A stretch of DNA of 64,000 nt from Burkholderiales bacterium (lineage in GTDB: Bacteria; Pseudomonadota; Gammaproteobacteria; Burkholderiales; Burkholderiaceae_C): assembly GCA_016192425.1 (NCBI GenBank), contig JACPUE010000026.1, positions 1-64,000 on the forward strand, written 5' to 3'. Position numbers and translations under genes: made by a program. Within the stretch, counting starts at the first letter, position 1. Each line of letters begins with the position of its first letter. Below are positions 1-9,561 of this stretch, piece after piece. Under the pieces are notes generated by a model. It ran no database searches. It was given only the letters and a program-made list of their open reading frames with translations, and was not told the origin of the DNA.

Positions 1-425
<425 letters not shown>

Positions 426-537
426 TATAACTTTGACTTAACCGTCAGTCTGTTATGCCAAGCACGCAATCAAATTCAATCTGATAAGACTCTATGAATT
501 CGCGAGCCAGACCAAAACTCTGGCACGCAACAAGTTA

Positions 538-652
538 TGCCTGACGACCATAGCAAGTTGGTCCCACTCCTTCCCATCCCGAACAGGACAGTGAAACGAC
601 TTTGCGCCAATGATAGTGCGGATCCCCGTGTGAAAGTAGGTCATCGTCAGGC
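538..652 (+). rRNA. rrf: 5S ribosomal RNA
   Basis: The sequence begins TGCCTGACGACCATAGCAAG and ends GGTCATCGTCAGGC. The ends pair to form the 5S helix I, and the internal CCCATCCCGAACAGGACAG loop is the standard 5S element. It lies about 110 bases after the 23S 3' end with no tRNA in the spacer, as expected for the distal end of an rrn operon. Confidence 0.96.
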
Positions 653-670
653 TCCTATTCCAGCCCAGCT

Positions 671-706
671 GCGCCCCGCACCTCATCCGTGCGGGGCGCT
701 TCTGCT
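671..706 (+). terminator. rrn operon terminator
   Basis: A strong GC-rich hairpin (GCGCCCCGCA / TGCGGGGCGC, 9-base loop) is followed by TTCTGCTT. It sits just after the 5S rRNA and is a good rho-independent terminator for the rRNA operon. Confidence 0.8.
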
Positions 707-761
707 TGGGGAAACAGAAAATCAATAAGGCGACTCTTCGGAAGATCGCCATCAAAAGGGC

Positions 762-1529
762 TTAGGTCGCCAATGCGGCACCATCCACGAAGACCTTGAG
801 CTCATTTGGGGCAAAGGGCGTCCAGGGCTCGTTGCGGGTCAGTGGTGCAGTCACGACAACAGCCACCCGGTCGGATGGCGTTGTGTGCTGAGAAAAGTCT
901 ATGCTCAGGTCTTCGTCCGACAAGTGCGCCTGCGCAAAAGGATGCCTGCGCTCCGTATAACAAAGGTTGGTGGATGCATGGGCCCAGAGCGCTTGTCCAT
1001 TGGACAGCAGGAAATTGAAGGTGCCGTGGGGTGCAATGGCTCCGGCCAGTTCGCGCAGTGTGCGTGTGAGCTCTTCGACACAGGGTACATCGGCATGTGA
1101 TTTCGCCAGTTCCTGCATCATCCAGCAAAATGCGTGCTCGCTGTCCGTTGATCCTACCGGCCTGAACTGCGCATGCAGGCGGGGACGAAAATCCTTCAAG
1201 TCTCCATTGTGCGCAAACACCCAATAACGTCCCCAGAGCTCGCGCACGAAAGGATGGCAGTTTTGCAGACTGACCGGCCCTTGCGTCGCTTTGCGGATGT
1301 GCGCGATGACGTTCTTGCTCTTGAGGGGGTAGTTGCGGATCAGATCTGCGATGGGCGAATCTACCGCTCGGGCATGGTCGACAAACAAGCGCACGCCCCG
1401 ATCCTCAAAGAAAGCGATACCCCACCCGTCGCAGTGGTCGCCAGTGCGTCCGGCACGTTGGGAGAAACCGGTGAAGCTGAAAGCGACATCGGTCGGTGTG
1501 TTGCAGTTCATTCCCAGTAACTGGCACAT
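762..1529 (-). CDS. class II glutamine amidotransferase
   Basis: A 255-residue Ntn-type glutamine amidotransferase of the YafJ/GAT-II family. The start is placed at the Met followed by Cys2, because this family needs an N-terminal Cys nucleophile after Met removal; a longer in-frame start at 1619 would bury it. Visible motifs are MCQLLGMNC at 1-9, DGWGIA at 34-39, HIRKAT at 77-82, HPF at 92-94 and HNGD at 107-110, the pattern that binds glutamine and forms the oxyanion hole. There is no synthase domain, so the ammonia acceptor is unknown. It is monocistronic, and its 3' end faces the rrn terminator. Confidence 0.85.
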   Translation of the reverse strand: MCQLLGMNCNTPTDVAFSFTGFSQRAGRTGDHCDGWGIAFFEDRGVRLFVDHARAVDSPIADLIRNYPLKSKNVIAHIRKATQGPVSLQNCHPFVRELWGRYWVFAHNGDLKDFRPRLHAQFRPVGSTDSEHAFCWMMQELAKSHADVPCVEELTRTLRELAGAIAPHGTFNFLLSNGQALWAHASTNLCYTERRHPFAQAHLSDEDLSIDFSQHTTPSDRVAVVVTAPLTRNEPWTPFAPNELKVFVDGAALAT

Positions 1530-1622
1530 GGCGCAACGGCTCCCAATGGAAAAGGCTGAAGATGCAATGACTTGTTGAATTGAGAAATTCCCAAAGGCAA
1601 AGCCGAAAACAGGATCCAAGAT

Positions 1623-1850
1623 CTATGTGCCATTGTGCACAGGCTGAACACCTTGTGCGCAGGAAGGGCAGAGGCAGCGCTGCCCCCGCTCATCGGCAGG
1701 TAAGGTGGCCAGTGCCGCGGGCTTGATCTCGGTGTGCATGCACCAGCAATCAAAATCTGCAGCACCTTCAGCAGGCGCCGCCATGCCGCACTGGTTGGCC
1801 TGGCCGCAGCCAGGGCAGATTCCAGTAGGAACGGGAGTGGGTGCGGTCAT
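1623..1850 (-). CDS. cysteine-rich CWC family protein
   Basis: A 75-residue protein with the pattern CPxCGxxNxC ... CWC ... CLCPxC, which is the cysteine-rich CWC family signature; the cysteines probably bind a metal. The start is put at the Met sixteen codons inside the longest frame because the family begins just before the first CPGCG motif; 1898 is the alternative. It lies about 90 bases upstream of the amidotransferase on the same strand, so co-transcription is possible. No function is established for the family. Confidence 0.75.
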   Translation of the reverse strand: MTAPTPVPTGICPGCGQANQCGMAAPAEGAADFDCWCMHTEIKPAALATLPADERGQRCLCPSCAQGVQPVHNGT

Positions 1851-1928
1851 GGTGTCGAAGCTTGAACGTGCCACAGAGTGTAGGCCCACCAAAGACAAAC
1901 GGCACCCGCAGGTGCCGCTGATATGAAG

Positions 1929-1984
1929 AAAAATTGGCCTTAGCGCTTATGGATAAAGCGTGAGCAGCTATAAAAACAATAGCG
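1929..1984 (-). repeat. dispersed TGCTATAAA-type repeat, copy 1
   Basis: On the minus strand this reads GCTATTGTTTTTATAGCTGC followed by an interrupted AGCGCT palindrome and AAGGCCAA. It is one of six related copies in this window (also at 5094, 11498, 18376, 41822 and 59171). It lies just downstream of the malate synthase gene. Confidence 0.7.
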
Positions 1985-1989
1985 ACGGA

Positions 1990-4191
1990 TCACGCCGAAG
2001 CTTTGAGCTTGAGACGCCAGGCATGCAGCAGCGGCTCAGTGTAGCCGCTGGGTTGTTCCACGCCCTTGAACACCAGGTCGCAGGCAGCCTGGTAGGCCAT
2101 GGATTCGGCAAAGCGCCCGTGCATGCGCTGGTACAGCGGATCGCCGCTGTTTTGCTGGTCCACCTTGGCAGCCATGCGCTCGAAGGTGGCGCGCACGCGG
2201 CCTTCGCTGACCACGCCGTGCAGCAGCCAGTTGGCCATGTGCTGGCTGCTGATGCGCAGTGTGGCGCGGTCTTCCATCAGGCCGATGTCGTTGATGTCGG
2301 GCACCTTGGAGCAGCCCACGCCCTGGTCTACCCAGCGCACCACGTAGCCCAGAATGCCCTGGGCGTTGTTGTCCAGCTCCTGCTGGATTTCCTCGTCGCT
2401 CCAGTTGCGGTGGGCAGACACGGGCACGGTCAGCAGGCCGGTGAGCAGGTTGTCGCGCTCGGCGTTGGCGTCGATCTTCTCGAGCTCGATCTGGATGTCG
2501 CTCACCTTCACCTGGTGGTAGTGCAGGGCGTGCAGCGTGGCGCCCGTGGGGCTGGGCACCCAGGCGGTGTTGGCACCTGCCTTGGGGTGGCCGATCTTCT
2601 GCTCCAGCATGGCCTTCATGAGGTCGGGCATGGCCCACATGCCCTTGCCGATCTGCGCCTTGCCGCGCAGGCCGCAAGACAGGCCCACGAGCACGTTGTT
2701 GCGCTCATAGGCCTGGATCCAGGCGCTGGTCTTCATGTCGCCCTTGCGGATCATGGGGCCGGCGTGCATGGCGGTGTGCATTTCGTCGCCCGTGCGGTCC
2801 AGGAAGCCGGTGTTGATGAAGGCCACGCGGCTGGCGGCGGCGGCGATGCAGGCCTTGAGGTTGACCGAGGTGCGGCGCTCCTCGTCCATGATGCCCAGCT
2901 TGACGGTGCTGTCGGGCAGGCCCAGGAGCTTTTCCACGCGGCCGAACAGCTCGGCGGCAAAGCCCACTTCGGCGGGGCCGTGCATCTTGGGCTTGACGAT
3001 GTAGACCGAGCCCTTGCGCGAGTTGCGGAGGCCGCCCGCGCCATGGCCCTGCAGGTCGTGCAGCGCGATGGTGGTGGTGACCACGGCGTCCATGATGCCC
3101 TCAGGGATCTCGCGCTGCTGGCCCTGCGCGTCCTTCCAGAGGATGGCCGGGTTGGTCATCAGGTGGCCGACGTTGCGCACAAACATCAGGCTGCGGCCAT
3201 GCAGGGCCACTTGGCCGCCGTTCGGGCCGGTGTAGACGCGATCGGGGTTAAGGCCGCGTGTGAGCGTCTTGCCGCCCTTGTCGAACGACTCGGTCAGCGT
3301 GCCCTTGAGGATGCCCAGCCAGTTGCTGTAGCCCAGCAGCTTGTCGTCGGCATCCACGGCGGCCACGGAGTCTTCCAGGTCGAGGATGGTGGAGAGCGCG
3401 GCTTCAATCACCACGTCGCTCACGCCCGCCGCATCCGACTGGCCGATGGGCGTGGCGCGGTTGATCTGGATGTCCAGGTGCAGGCCGTTGTGCTGCAGCA
3501 GCACCGACGAGGGGCTGCCCGCATCGCCCTGGTAGCCCTTGAACTGGCCGGGGTCCTTCAGGCCGGTGCTGCCGCCCGCGAGTTGCACCACGAGCTGGCC
3601 GCCTTCCACGCGGTAGCCGGTGGCGTCCTTGTGCGAACCGGCGGCCAGCGGTGCGTTGTCGTCCAGCACCTGGCGGGCGAAGGCGATCACCTTGGCGCCG
3701 CGCACCGGGTTGTAGCCCTTGCCCTTCTCGGCGCCGCCCTCTTCGCTGATGGCGTCGGTGCCGTACAGCGCGTCGTACAGGGAGCCCCAGCGCGCGTTGG
3801 CCGCGTTCAGGGCGTAGCGCGCGTTCAGGATGGGCACCACGAGCTGCGGGCCGGCCTGTGTGGCCAGTTCATCGTCCACGTTGGCGGTGGTGATCTTCGC
3901 GTCGGCAGGCTGGGGCACGAGGTAGCCGATCTTTTCGAGGAAGCCACGGTAGGCCACCATGTCCTTGATCGGGCCGGGGTTGGCCTTGTGCCAGGTGTCC
4001 AGCTCGGTCTGCAGGCGGTCGCGCTCGGCCAGCAGCGCGATGTTGCGCGGGGCCAGGTCGGACACGATGGCGTCGAAACCCTTCCAGAACGTGCCGCTCT
4101 CGACGCCGGTGCCGGGCAGCACCTGGTCTTCGATGAAGCGGTACAGGTTGGTGGCCACTTGCAGGCCTTGGACGGTGGTGCGGTCGGTCAT
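1990..4191 (-). CDS. glcB: malate synthase G
   Basis: A 733-residue malate synthase G, close to the usual ~723 residues. It condenses glyoxylate with acetyl-CoA to malate in the cytosol (glyoxylate/glycolate use). Family landmarks are [27 protein letters not shown], the [10 protein letters not shown] block, the [14 protein letters not shown] block, [17 protein letters not shown] and [13 protein letters not shown], which carries the catalytic Asp region. The start at [12 protein letters not shown] matches the family N-terminus and has GAGG upstream; a start 17 codons earlier would add an unrelated tail. It is monocistronic and divergent from the response regulator at 4407. Glycolate oxidase genes are not adjacent. 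Confidence 0.95.
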   Translation of the reverse strand: MTDRTTVQGLQVATNLYRFIEDQVLPGTGVESGTFWKGFDAIVSDLAPRNIALLAERDRLQTELDTWHKANPGPIKDMVAYRGFLEKIGYLVPQPADAKITTANVDDELATQAGPQLVVPILNARYALNAANARWGSLYDALYGTDAISEEGGAEKGKGYNPVRGAKVIAFARQVLDDNAPLAAGSHKDATGYRVEGGQLVVQLAGGSTGLKDPGQFKGYQGDAGSPSSVLLQHNGLHLDIQINRATPIGQSDAAGVSDVVIEAALSTILDLEDSVAAVDADDKLLGYSNWLGILKGTLTESFDKGGKTLTRGLNPDRVYTGPNGGQVALHGRSLMFVRNVGHLMTNPAILWKDAQGQQREIPEGIMDAVVTTTIALHDLQGHGAGGLRNSRKGSVYIVKPKMHGPAEVGFAAELFGRVEKLLGLPDSTVKLGIMDEERRTSVNLKACIAAAASRVAFINTGFLDRTGDEMHTAMHAGPMIRKGDMKTSAWIQAYERNNVLVGLSCGLRGKAQIGKGMWAMPDLMKAMLEQKIGHPKAGANTAWVPSPTGATLHALHYHQVKVSDIQIELEKIDANAERDNLLTGLLTVPVSAHRNWSDEEIQQELDNNAQGILGYVVRWVDQGVGCSKVPDINDIGLMEDRATLRISSQHMANWLLHGVVSEGRVRATFERMAAKVDQQNSGDPLYQRMHGRFAESMAYQAACDLVFKGVEQPSGYTEPLLHAWRLKLKASA

Positions 4192-4406
4192 GGTGTAAGC
4201 CTCGGACGAAGTCAGTGAAGAAGATGGGGCCATTGGGGCCATGGCAGCACTGTATTGCAGATGTGAGAAGGCATAAATAGCCTGAATATCTCAAAACCAA
4301 TGACTTTTTTGCAAAGCTCAAGGGCGCTGAGCGCATGGCGAGGCAGGCTGGGCGGCCGCCGACCACTGGGCCGGCGCCGCACGCCGACGGCCTGGCAGAG
4401 GCCCCC

Positions 4407-5072
4407 ATGTCGTGGCAGACTCCCCCCATGCCCGAGCCCACGCTCCTCGTTGCCGACGACCACCCCCTGTTCCGCGCTGCCGTGCTGCATGTGCTGCGCG
4501 AGCGCCTGCCCCAGTACCGCACGCTGGAGGCCGCCAGCGCCGCCACGCTGGGCCAGGCCTTGCAGGAGCACCCCGAGGTGGAACTGGTGCTGCTGGACCT
4601 GAGCATGCCCGGCACGCGCGGCTTCTCGGCCCTGCTGCATGTGCGCGGCGAGTACCCCGAGCTGCCCGTGGTCATCATCTCGTCCAACGACCACCCGCGT
4701 GTGATCCGCCGCGCGCAGCAGTTTGGCGCGGCGGGCTTCATTCCCAAGTCTGCGCCTGCCGAGGCCATGGGGGACGCCATTGCTGCCGTGCTCGACGGCG
4801 GCAGCTGGTTCCCACCCATGGCGTCCGAGCGCTCCGAGGCCGACGCCGAACTGGCCGCACGCCTGGCGCAGCTCACGCCCCAGCAGTTCCGCGTGCTGCT
4901 GTGCCTGGCCGACGGCCTGCTCAACAAGCAGATTGCCGCAGAACTGGGCCTGGCCGAGAACACCGTGAAAGTGCACGTCACGGCCATCCTCAAAAAGCTC
5001 GCGTGCTACAGCCGCACCCAGGCGGCGGTGCTGGTCAAAAGCCTGGAGGCGGACGACGGCGCAGCGGGCTGA
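4407..5072 (+). CDS. LuxR/NarL-family response regulator
   Basis: The protein has an N-terminal receiver domain (LLVADDHPLFR at the start of the domain, phospho-acceptor Asp in LVLLDLSMPG, Lys in GFIPKSAP) and a C-terminal LuxR-type helix-turn-helix (LTPQQFRVLLCLADGLLNKQ ... LAENTVKVHVTAILKKL). The start at 4407 is chosen because GCAGAGG precedes it by five bases; Met at 4428 is a close alternative. It converges with the hybrid kinase gene at 5153 and is its most likely phosphorelay partner by position. The kinase neighbours dctA, so the pair may respond to C4-dicarboxylates or a related carbon source; this is inference. Confidence 0.85.
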   Translation: MSWQTPPMPEPTLLVADDHPLFRAAVLHVLRERLPQYRTLEAASAATLGQALQEHPEVELVLLDLSMPGTRGFSALLHVRGEYPELPVVIISSNDHPRVIRRAQQFGAAGFIPKSAPAEAMGDAIAAVLDGGSWFPPMASERSEADAELAARLAQLTPQQFRVLLCLADGLLNKQIAAELGLAENTVKVHVTAILKKLACYSRTQAAVLVKSLEADDGAAG

Positions 5073-5093
5073 TGGATGGAGGGCGTGGTTTGT

Positions 5094-5152
5094 ATAAAAA
5101 AAACCTCTGGCGCCCATCGGTAAAGCGCAAATAGCTATAAAAAGTATAGCGT
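5094..5152 (-). repeat. dispersed TGCTATAAA-type repeat, copy 2
   Basis: On the minus strand it reads GCTATACTTTTTATAGC followed by TTTGCGCTTT, GGGCGCC and AGGTTTTTTT. It fills the gap between the convergent response-regulator and kinase genes. The dyad plus T-run could also end transcription on the minus strand. Confidence 0.65.
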
Positions 5153-7828
5153 TTATGCATTTGGATGCGTGTCCTGGCGCATCCTCAGCAGCGTTTGGCT
5201 CACCAGCGCCCGCAGCGCGGGTGCGCGCACCGGCTTGGCCAGAAAGCCCCAGCCGCGCTCGGCCGCCTGGCGGCGCAGGGTGGCGTCGCGTTCGGCGGTG
5301 ACCAGGATCACGGCGGGGCTCTGGCCCCAGCGCTGGCACAGTTCGGCATAGACATCCGGCCCCAGGGGGCCTGCGCCCAGGTGCACGTCCAGCAGTACCA
5401 GTTGGGGCGCCTGGCCGGGGCGGGCTTGCTCCAGCGCTTGCCGTGCACCACCGGCCAGCGGCACCGTGCAGCCCCAGCGTTGCAGCAAGGCCTGGGTGGC
5501 GGCGCAGGTGGGGCCGTCGTCTTCGATCACCCAGGCGCTGCAGCCTTGCAGGGGGGCGTCGTCAGCGGTTTGTGGTGCGCTGGAATCGGGCGCGGCGGGC
5601 GGCACGGCCGCCGCATCACCCAGCGGCACGCAGACCCAGAACACGCTGCCGCGCCCGAGCTGCGAGCGCAGGCCGATCTCGTGCCCCAGCAGGCGGCCCA
5701 GGCGCTCGACGATGGCCAGGCCCAGGCCCGCGCCCCGGTCGTCCGCGCGGCCTTCGTCCAGGCGGCGGAATTCCTCGAAGATCTCGCGCTGCAGCGCCTC
5801 GGGGATGCCGGGGCCCTGGTCGTGCACTTCGATGCGCAGGTGATCCCCGGCATGGCGGCAACCCACCACGATGCGCCCGCGCCGGCTGTAGCGGATGGCG
5901 TTGGAAACGAAGTTCTGCACGATGCGCCGCAGCAGGTTCTCGTCGGTGCGCACCACGGCGTGCGTGGGCACGCAGTGCAGCTTCAAGCCCTGGCTTTCGG
6001 CCAGTACGCCGAAGTTGTGGGCCAGCACCTGCAAGAGCGGGCCCAGGGCCACGTCGTGGATGTGCACGTCCAACTGGCCCGATTCCATGCGCGAGATGTC
6101 GAGCAGGCTGCCCAGGATGGCGTCCTGCGCGGCCAGTGCGCCTTCGATGCTGTCGGCGGCGTGTCGGCCCGCGTCGTCGTGCAAATGGCTGCGCAGCAGC
6201 GAGGTGAACATGCGCGCGGCGTTCAGCGGCTGCAGCAGGTCGTGCACGGCAGCGGCCACAAAGCGGGTTTTGGAGCGGTTGGCGCGCTCGGCCTCGCGCC
6301 GGGCGGCGTCCAGGTCGCGTGTGCGGTCGGCCACGCGCTGCTCCAGCGCATCGGCCAGCGAGCGCAGTTCACGCGCTGCGTTCTTGTAGCTGGTGATGTC
6401 GGCGTAACTGGTCACAAAGCCGCCTTCGGGCAGCGGGTTGCCCCGGATCTCCAGCACGGTGCCGTCGTCCTTGGCGCTTTCGTGCAGGTGGGGCGTGCCG
6501 CTGCGCAGGTGGGCCAGGCGCCGCTCGATGGCGTCTTCCACCGGGCCGGGGCCCAGCAGTCCCCGGCGGGCGTTGTGGCGCAGCAGGTCTGCAATGGGGC
6601 GGCCTACCTGCATCAGGTCGGCCGGGAAGCGGAACAGCTGCACGTAGCGCGAGTTCCAGGCCACCAGGTTCAGGTCGGCGTCGATGATGACCACGCCCTG
6701 CGGCAGGTGTTCCAGGCTGCGGGAGAGGCCCGTGTCCGCCTGCCGCGCGGCCTGCACGATGCCGTCCTGTGCGGTGCGCAGTTCCTGGGCGTGCTGCTTG
6801 AGCACGGTTTCCAGCTCCTGGCGGCTGCGCTGGCGCAGGCGGGCCAGGCGCTGGCGCTGGCGTACAAACAGCACCAGCAGTGCCACGGCCAGCCAGCCGC
6901 CCGCACCGGAGGCCGCAGCCCAGCGGCTGTCGAGCACGCTGCTGTGGGTTTGGTGCACCAGGTGCAGCTTCCACGGTGTTCCGGCCAGGGGCTGCGTTTG
7001 CCACAGCACGCGGCCAGGGGGGGCGGGCATGTCGGGTGCGGCCTGTATGCGCACCAGGCGGCCGCCGTTGTCCATGTGGTCGTCCACGCGCAGGTCCAGC
7101 GGGCGCAGCGGCTGGTCGGAATACTGCCGCGTGGCGTTCAGCTCGCGCCGCTCCTCGTCGTCCAGCGGCTCCAGCAGGCGGTAGCGCCAGGCATCCTGGC
7201 TGGCCAGGAAGACCACGCCGTGCGCGTCAGAGGCGAGCACGATGTCAGGCGTCTGCAGCCATTCGCGCTCCAGCTCCTGCAGTGCGATCTTGATGGCCAC
7301 CAGCCCCAGCGTGCGCCCGCTGTCATCGTGGATGGCCTGCGACAGGAAGTAGCCCGGCTCCCCGGTGGTCACGCCAATGCCGTAGAAGCTGCCGCGCCCC
7401 TGGTCCAGCGCCTGCTGCACATAGGGGCGAAAGCTGTAGTCCTTGCCCACATTGCTGGTTGCCGTGCGCCAGTTGCTGGCCGCCACCGCCAGGCCGTCGC
7501 GGTTGAGCAGGGTGAGGGTGGAGGACTGGCTGGCACCGTTGGCGCGCTCCAGCTTGAGGTTGAGCTGTTCCACCTCGGCCGGGCGCAGCGGGCGGCGCAG
7601 GGCGTCCTGGAGCTGCGCGTCCAGCGCCAGCACCTCGGGCAGGGTGCGGTAGCGGTCAATGCGCTGGGCCAGCGCCTGCCCGTACAGGGCGAGCTGGCGC
7701 TGCACGCTTTCGCTCTCTGCGTGCAGGGACCGCTGCCACGCCCAGAACCCGGCCCCGAGCATGCTGGCCACCGTGCCTGCCAACAGGATCAGCAGGGTGC
7801 GGAAGGTGCGAAGGCGCAGGCTGGACAT
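5153..7828 (-). CDS. hybrid sensor histidine kinase/response regulator
   Basis: An 891-residue membrane kinase. A first membrane segment lies at about residues 10-30 and a second near 308-326, enclosing a periplasmic sensor with a DctB-like cache pattern ([19 protein letters not shown]). A PAS domain follows (near 393), then HisKA with VHDLLQPLN (His near 528), HATPase with DQGPGIP (near 672) and GAGLGLAIV, and a C-terminal receiver with LVLLDVHLG (Asp near 813). The start is set at [11 protein letters not shown], directly before the first membrane segment. It is divergent from dctA and convergent with the LuxR-type regulator, suggesting a carbon-source sensing trio. The ligand is not known. 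Confidence 0.85.
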   Translation of the reverse strand: MSSLRLRTFRTLLILLAGTVASMLGAGFWAWQRSLHAESESVQRQLALYGQALAQRIDRYRTLPEVLALDAQLQDALRRPLRPAEVEQLNLKLERANGASQSSTLTLLNRDGLAVAASNWRTATSNVGKDYSFRPYVQQALDQGRGSFYGIGVTTGEPGYFLSQAIHDDSGRTLGLVAIKIALQELEREWLQTPDIVLASDAHGVVFLASQDAWRYRLLEPLDDEERRELNATRQYSDQPLRPLDLRVDDHMDNGGRLVRIQAAPDMPAPPGRVLWQTQPLAGTPWKLHLVHQTHSSVLDSRWAAASGAGGWLAVALLVLFVRQRQRLARLRQRSRQELETVLKQHAQELRTAQDGIVQAARQADTGLSRSLEHLPQGVVIIDADLNLVAWNSRYVQLFRFPADLMQVGRPIADLLRHNARRGLLGPGPVEDAIERRLAHLRSGTPHLHESAKDDGTVLEIRGNPLPEGGFVTSYADITSYKNAARELRSLADALEQRVADRTRDLDAARREAERANRSKTRFVAAAVHDLLQPLNAARMFTSLLRSHLHDDAGRHAADSIEGALAAQDAILGSLLDISRMESGQLDVHIHDVALGPLLQVLAHNFGVLAESQGLKLHCVPTHAVVRTDENLLRRIVQNFVSNAIRYSRRGRIVVGCRHAGDHLRIEVHDQGPGIPEALQREIFEEFRRLDEGRADDRGAGLGLAIVERLGRLLGHEIGLRSQLGRGSVFWVCVPLGDAAAVPPAAPDSSAPQTADDAPLQGCSAWVIEDDGPTCAATQALLQRWGCTVPLAGGARQALEQARPGQAPQLVLLDVHLGAGPLGPDVYAELCQRWGQSPAVILVTAERDATLRRQAAERGWGFLAKPVRAPALRALVSQTLLRMRQDTHPNA

Positions 7829-7956
7829 GGTGGATCTTGGCGAATGGGGGCAATGCGGCAGGCCGTACGTGCGGGGGAGTGTGTGCTGCATTGGCACCAC
7901 AAACCAGGTGTTTACCCTGGATTCTGGGAGGATTCCCCTCTGGATGAGGGCCTGCC

Positions 7957-7974
7957 TAATACCAATAGGTTATC
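7957..7974. promoter_or_regulatory. imperfect dyad upstream of dctA (possible operator)
   Basis: TAATACC-AATA-GGTTATC is an imperfect inverted repeat about 85 bases before dctA in the divergent intergenic region. It could be an operator for dctA or the kinase. No regulator is identified and the match is only partial. Confidence 0.25.
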
Positions 7975-8056
7975 GGCTGAAACAAATTGCAGCGGTACAA
8001 ACGGCACCCATGGTGCACCACTGGCGGTGCAGACCGAGATTTCAGGAGGCCGTTCC

Positions 8057-9421
8057 ATGATCACCCACATCCCCCCCGCAGCAGCCACACAGCGGCTGCC
8101 TTTCTACCGGCAACTGTACTTCCAGGTGGTGTTGGCCATTGTCCTGGGCGTGCTGCTGGGCCACTTCGAGCCGTCCTATGGCGCAGCGCTCAAGCCGCTG
8201 GGCGACGCCTTCATCAAGCTGGTCAAGATGATCATCGCCCCGGTCATTTTCCTGACCATCGTGACCGGTATTGCGGGCATGTCGCAGCTCAGCACCGTGG
8301 GCCGCGTGTTCGGCAAGGCCATGGCGTATTTCCTGTTCTTCTCCTCGCTGGCATTGGTGGTGGGGCTGGTGGTGGCCAACGTGGTGCAGCCCGGCTCGGG
8401 CATGAACATCAACCCGGCAGACCTGGACCAGACCGCCGTGAAGAGCTATGTGGCCAAGTCGCACGAGATGACGCTCACCGGCTTCGCGCTGGACATCATC
8501 CCCAAGACGCTGGTCAGCCCCTTTGTCGGCGACAACATCCTGCAGGTGCTGCTGGTGGCGGTGCTGTTCGGCATCGGCCTGGCCATGGTGGGGGAGCCTG
8601 GCCGCCCCGTGCTGAACTTCCTGGAAGCCCTCACCACCCCGGTGTTCAAGGTGGTCGGCCTGGTCATGAAGGCAGCGCCCCTGGGTGCGTTTGGCGCCAT
8701 GGCGTTCACCATCGGCAAGTTCGGCCTGGGTTCGCTCGTCAACCTGGCCTGGCTGGTAGGCTCGTTCTACATCACCTCGCTGCTGTTCGTGCTGGTCATC
8801 CTGGGCACTGTGGCGCGCCTGTGCGGCTTCTCGGTGCTCAAGCTGTGCCGCTACCTCAAGGCCGAGCTGATGCTGGTGCTGGGCACCTCGTCTTCCGAGT
8901 CGGCCCTGCCCTCGCTGATGGAGAAGATGGAAAAGGCCGGCTGCAGCAAGTCGGTGGTGGGCCTGGTCGTGCCCACGGGCTACTCGTTCAACCTGGACGG
9001 CACCAACATCTACATGACGCTGGCAGCGCTGTTCATTGCACAGGCCACCAACACCGATCTGTCGCTGGGCCAGCAGGTGGCGCTGCTGCTGGTGGCGATG
9101 CTCAGTTCCAAGGGCGCTGCGGGTGTGACGGGCGCTGGCTTCATCACCCTGGCCGCCACCCTGGCCGTGGTGCCCGAAGTCCCCGTGGCCGGCATGGCGC
9201 TCATCCTTGGCGTGGACCGCTTCATGAGCGAATGCCGCTCGCTGACCAACTTCATCGGCAACGCCGTGGCCACGGTGGTGGTCTCGCGCTGGGAAAACGC
9301 GCTGGATTCTGAGCGTCTGGCCGCCGCGCTCAATGGACAAACGCTGCCCGCCCCCGCCGTGGCGCCAGCCGCTGCACCGGCCGAAATGCCCCTGGGCGCG
9401 GCAGCCCGCGCTGTGGCCTGA
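8057..9421 (+). CDS. dctA: C4-dicarboxylate transporter DctA
   Basis: A 454-residue inner-membrane symporter of the dicarboxylate/amino acid:cation (DAACS) family, importing succinate, fumarate or malate with cations. AGGAGG eight bases upstream fixes the start. Signature segments are the Ser-rich re-entrant loop [11 protein letters not shown] (near 276), [12 protein letters not shown] (near 312), [12 protein letters not shown] (near 351) and [16 protein letters not shown] (near 388). Length agrees with DctA of other Proteobacteria. It is monocistronic and divergent from the hybrid kinase gene. Confidence 0.94.
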   Translation: MITHIPPAAATQRLPFYRQLYFQVVLAIVLGVLLGHFEPSYGAALKPLGDAFIKLVKMIIAPVIFLTIVTGIAGMSQLSTVGRVFGKAMAYFLFFSSLALVVGLVVANVVQPGSGMNINPADLDQTAVKSYVAKSHEMTLTGFALDIIPKTLVSPFVGDNILQVLLVAVLFGIGLAMVGEPGRPVLNFLEALTTPVFKVVGLVMKAAPLGAFGAMAFTIGKFGLGSLVNLAWLVGSFYITSLLFVLVILGTVARLCGFSVLKLCRYLKAELMLVLGTSSSESALPSLMEKMEKAGCSKSVVGLVVPTGYSFNLDGTNIYMTLAALFIAQATNTDLSLGQQVALLLVAMLSSKGAAGVTGAGFITLAATLAVVPEVPVAGMALILGVDRFMSECRSLTNFIGNAVATVVVSRWENALDSERLAAALNGQTLPAPAVAPAAAPAEMPLGAAARAVA

Positions 9422-9452
9422 CCGGCACGGTTCCCTGCGGGTGCCGATAACG

Positions 9453-9485
9453 CGGCGCAGGCCTTCGGGTCTGCGCCGTGCCTTT
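9453..9485 (+). terminator. probable terminator of dctA
   Basis: Stem CGGCGCAG / CTGCGCCG with a ten-base loop, followed by TGCCTTTG, 30 bases after the dctA stop. The T-run is weak. Confidence 0.45.
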
Positions 9486-9561
9486 GGGGGCCACGGGTAG
9501 CGGCGTGCCGGGCTGGCAGGGCGTGTAGCATGGGCTTTTTCTTCCGCCCCCAGCCCACACC

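Noticed and set aside
426-537. tRNA gene in the 23S-5S spacer
   Set aside because: No cloverleaf or T-loop sequence is present in this short spacer.
1960-4218. 752-codon open frame on the plus strand opposite malate synthase
   Set aside because: It is the antisense shadow of a well-supported glcB gene. Its translation is His/Val/Ala-rich low-complexity sequence with no recognisable family, as usual for GC-rich antisense frames.
5165-8056. Very long plus-strand frame running from opposite the hybrid kinase into dctA
   Set aside because: The part before 8057 is antisense shadow; only the dctA part has a ribosome binding site and a protein family.
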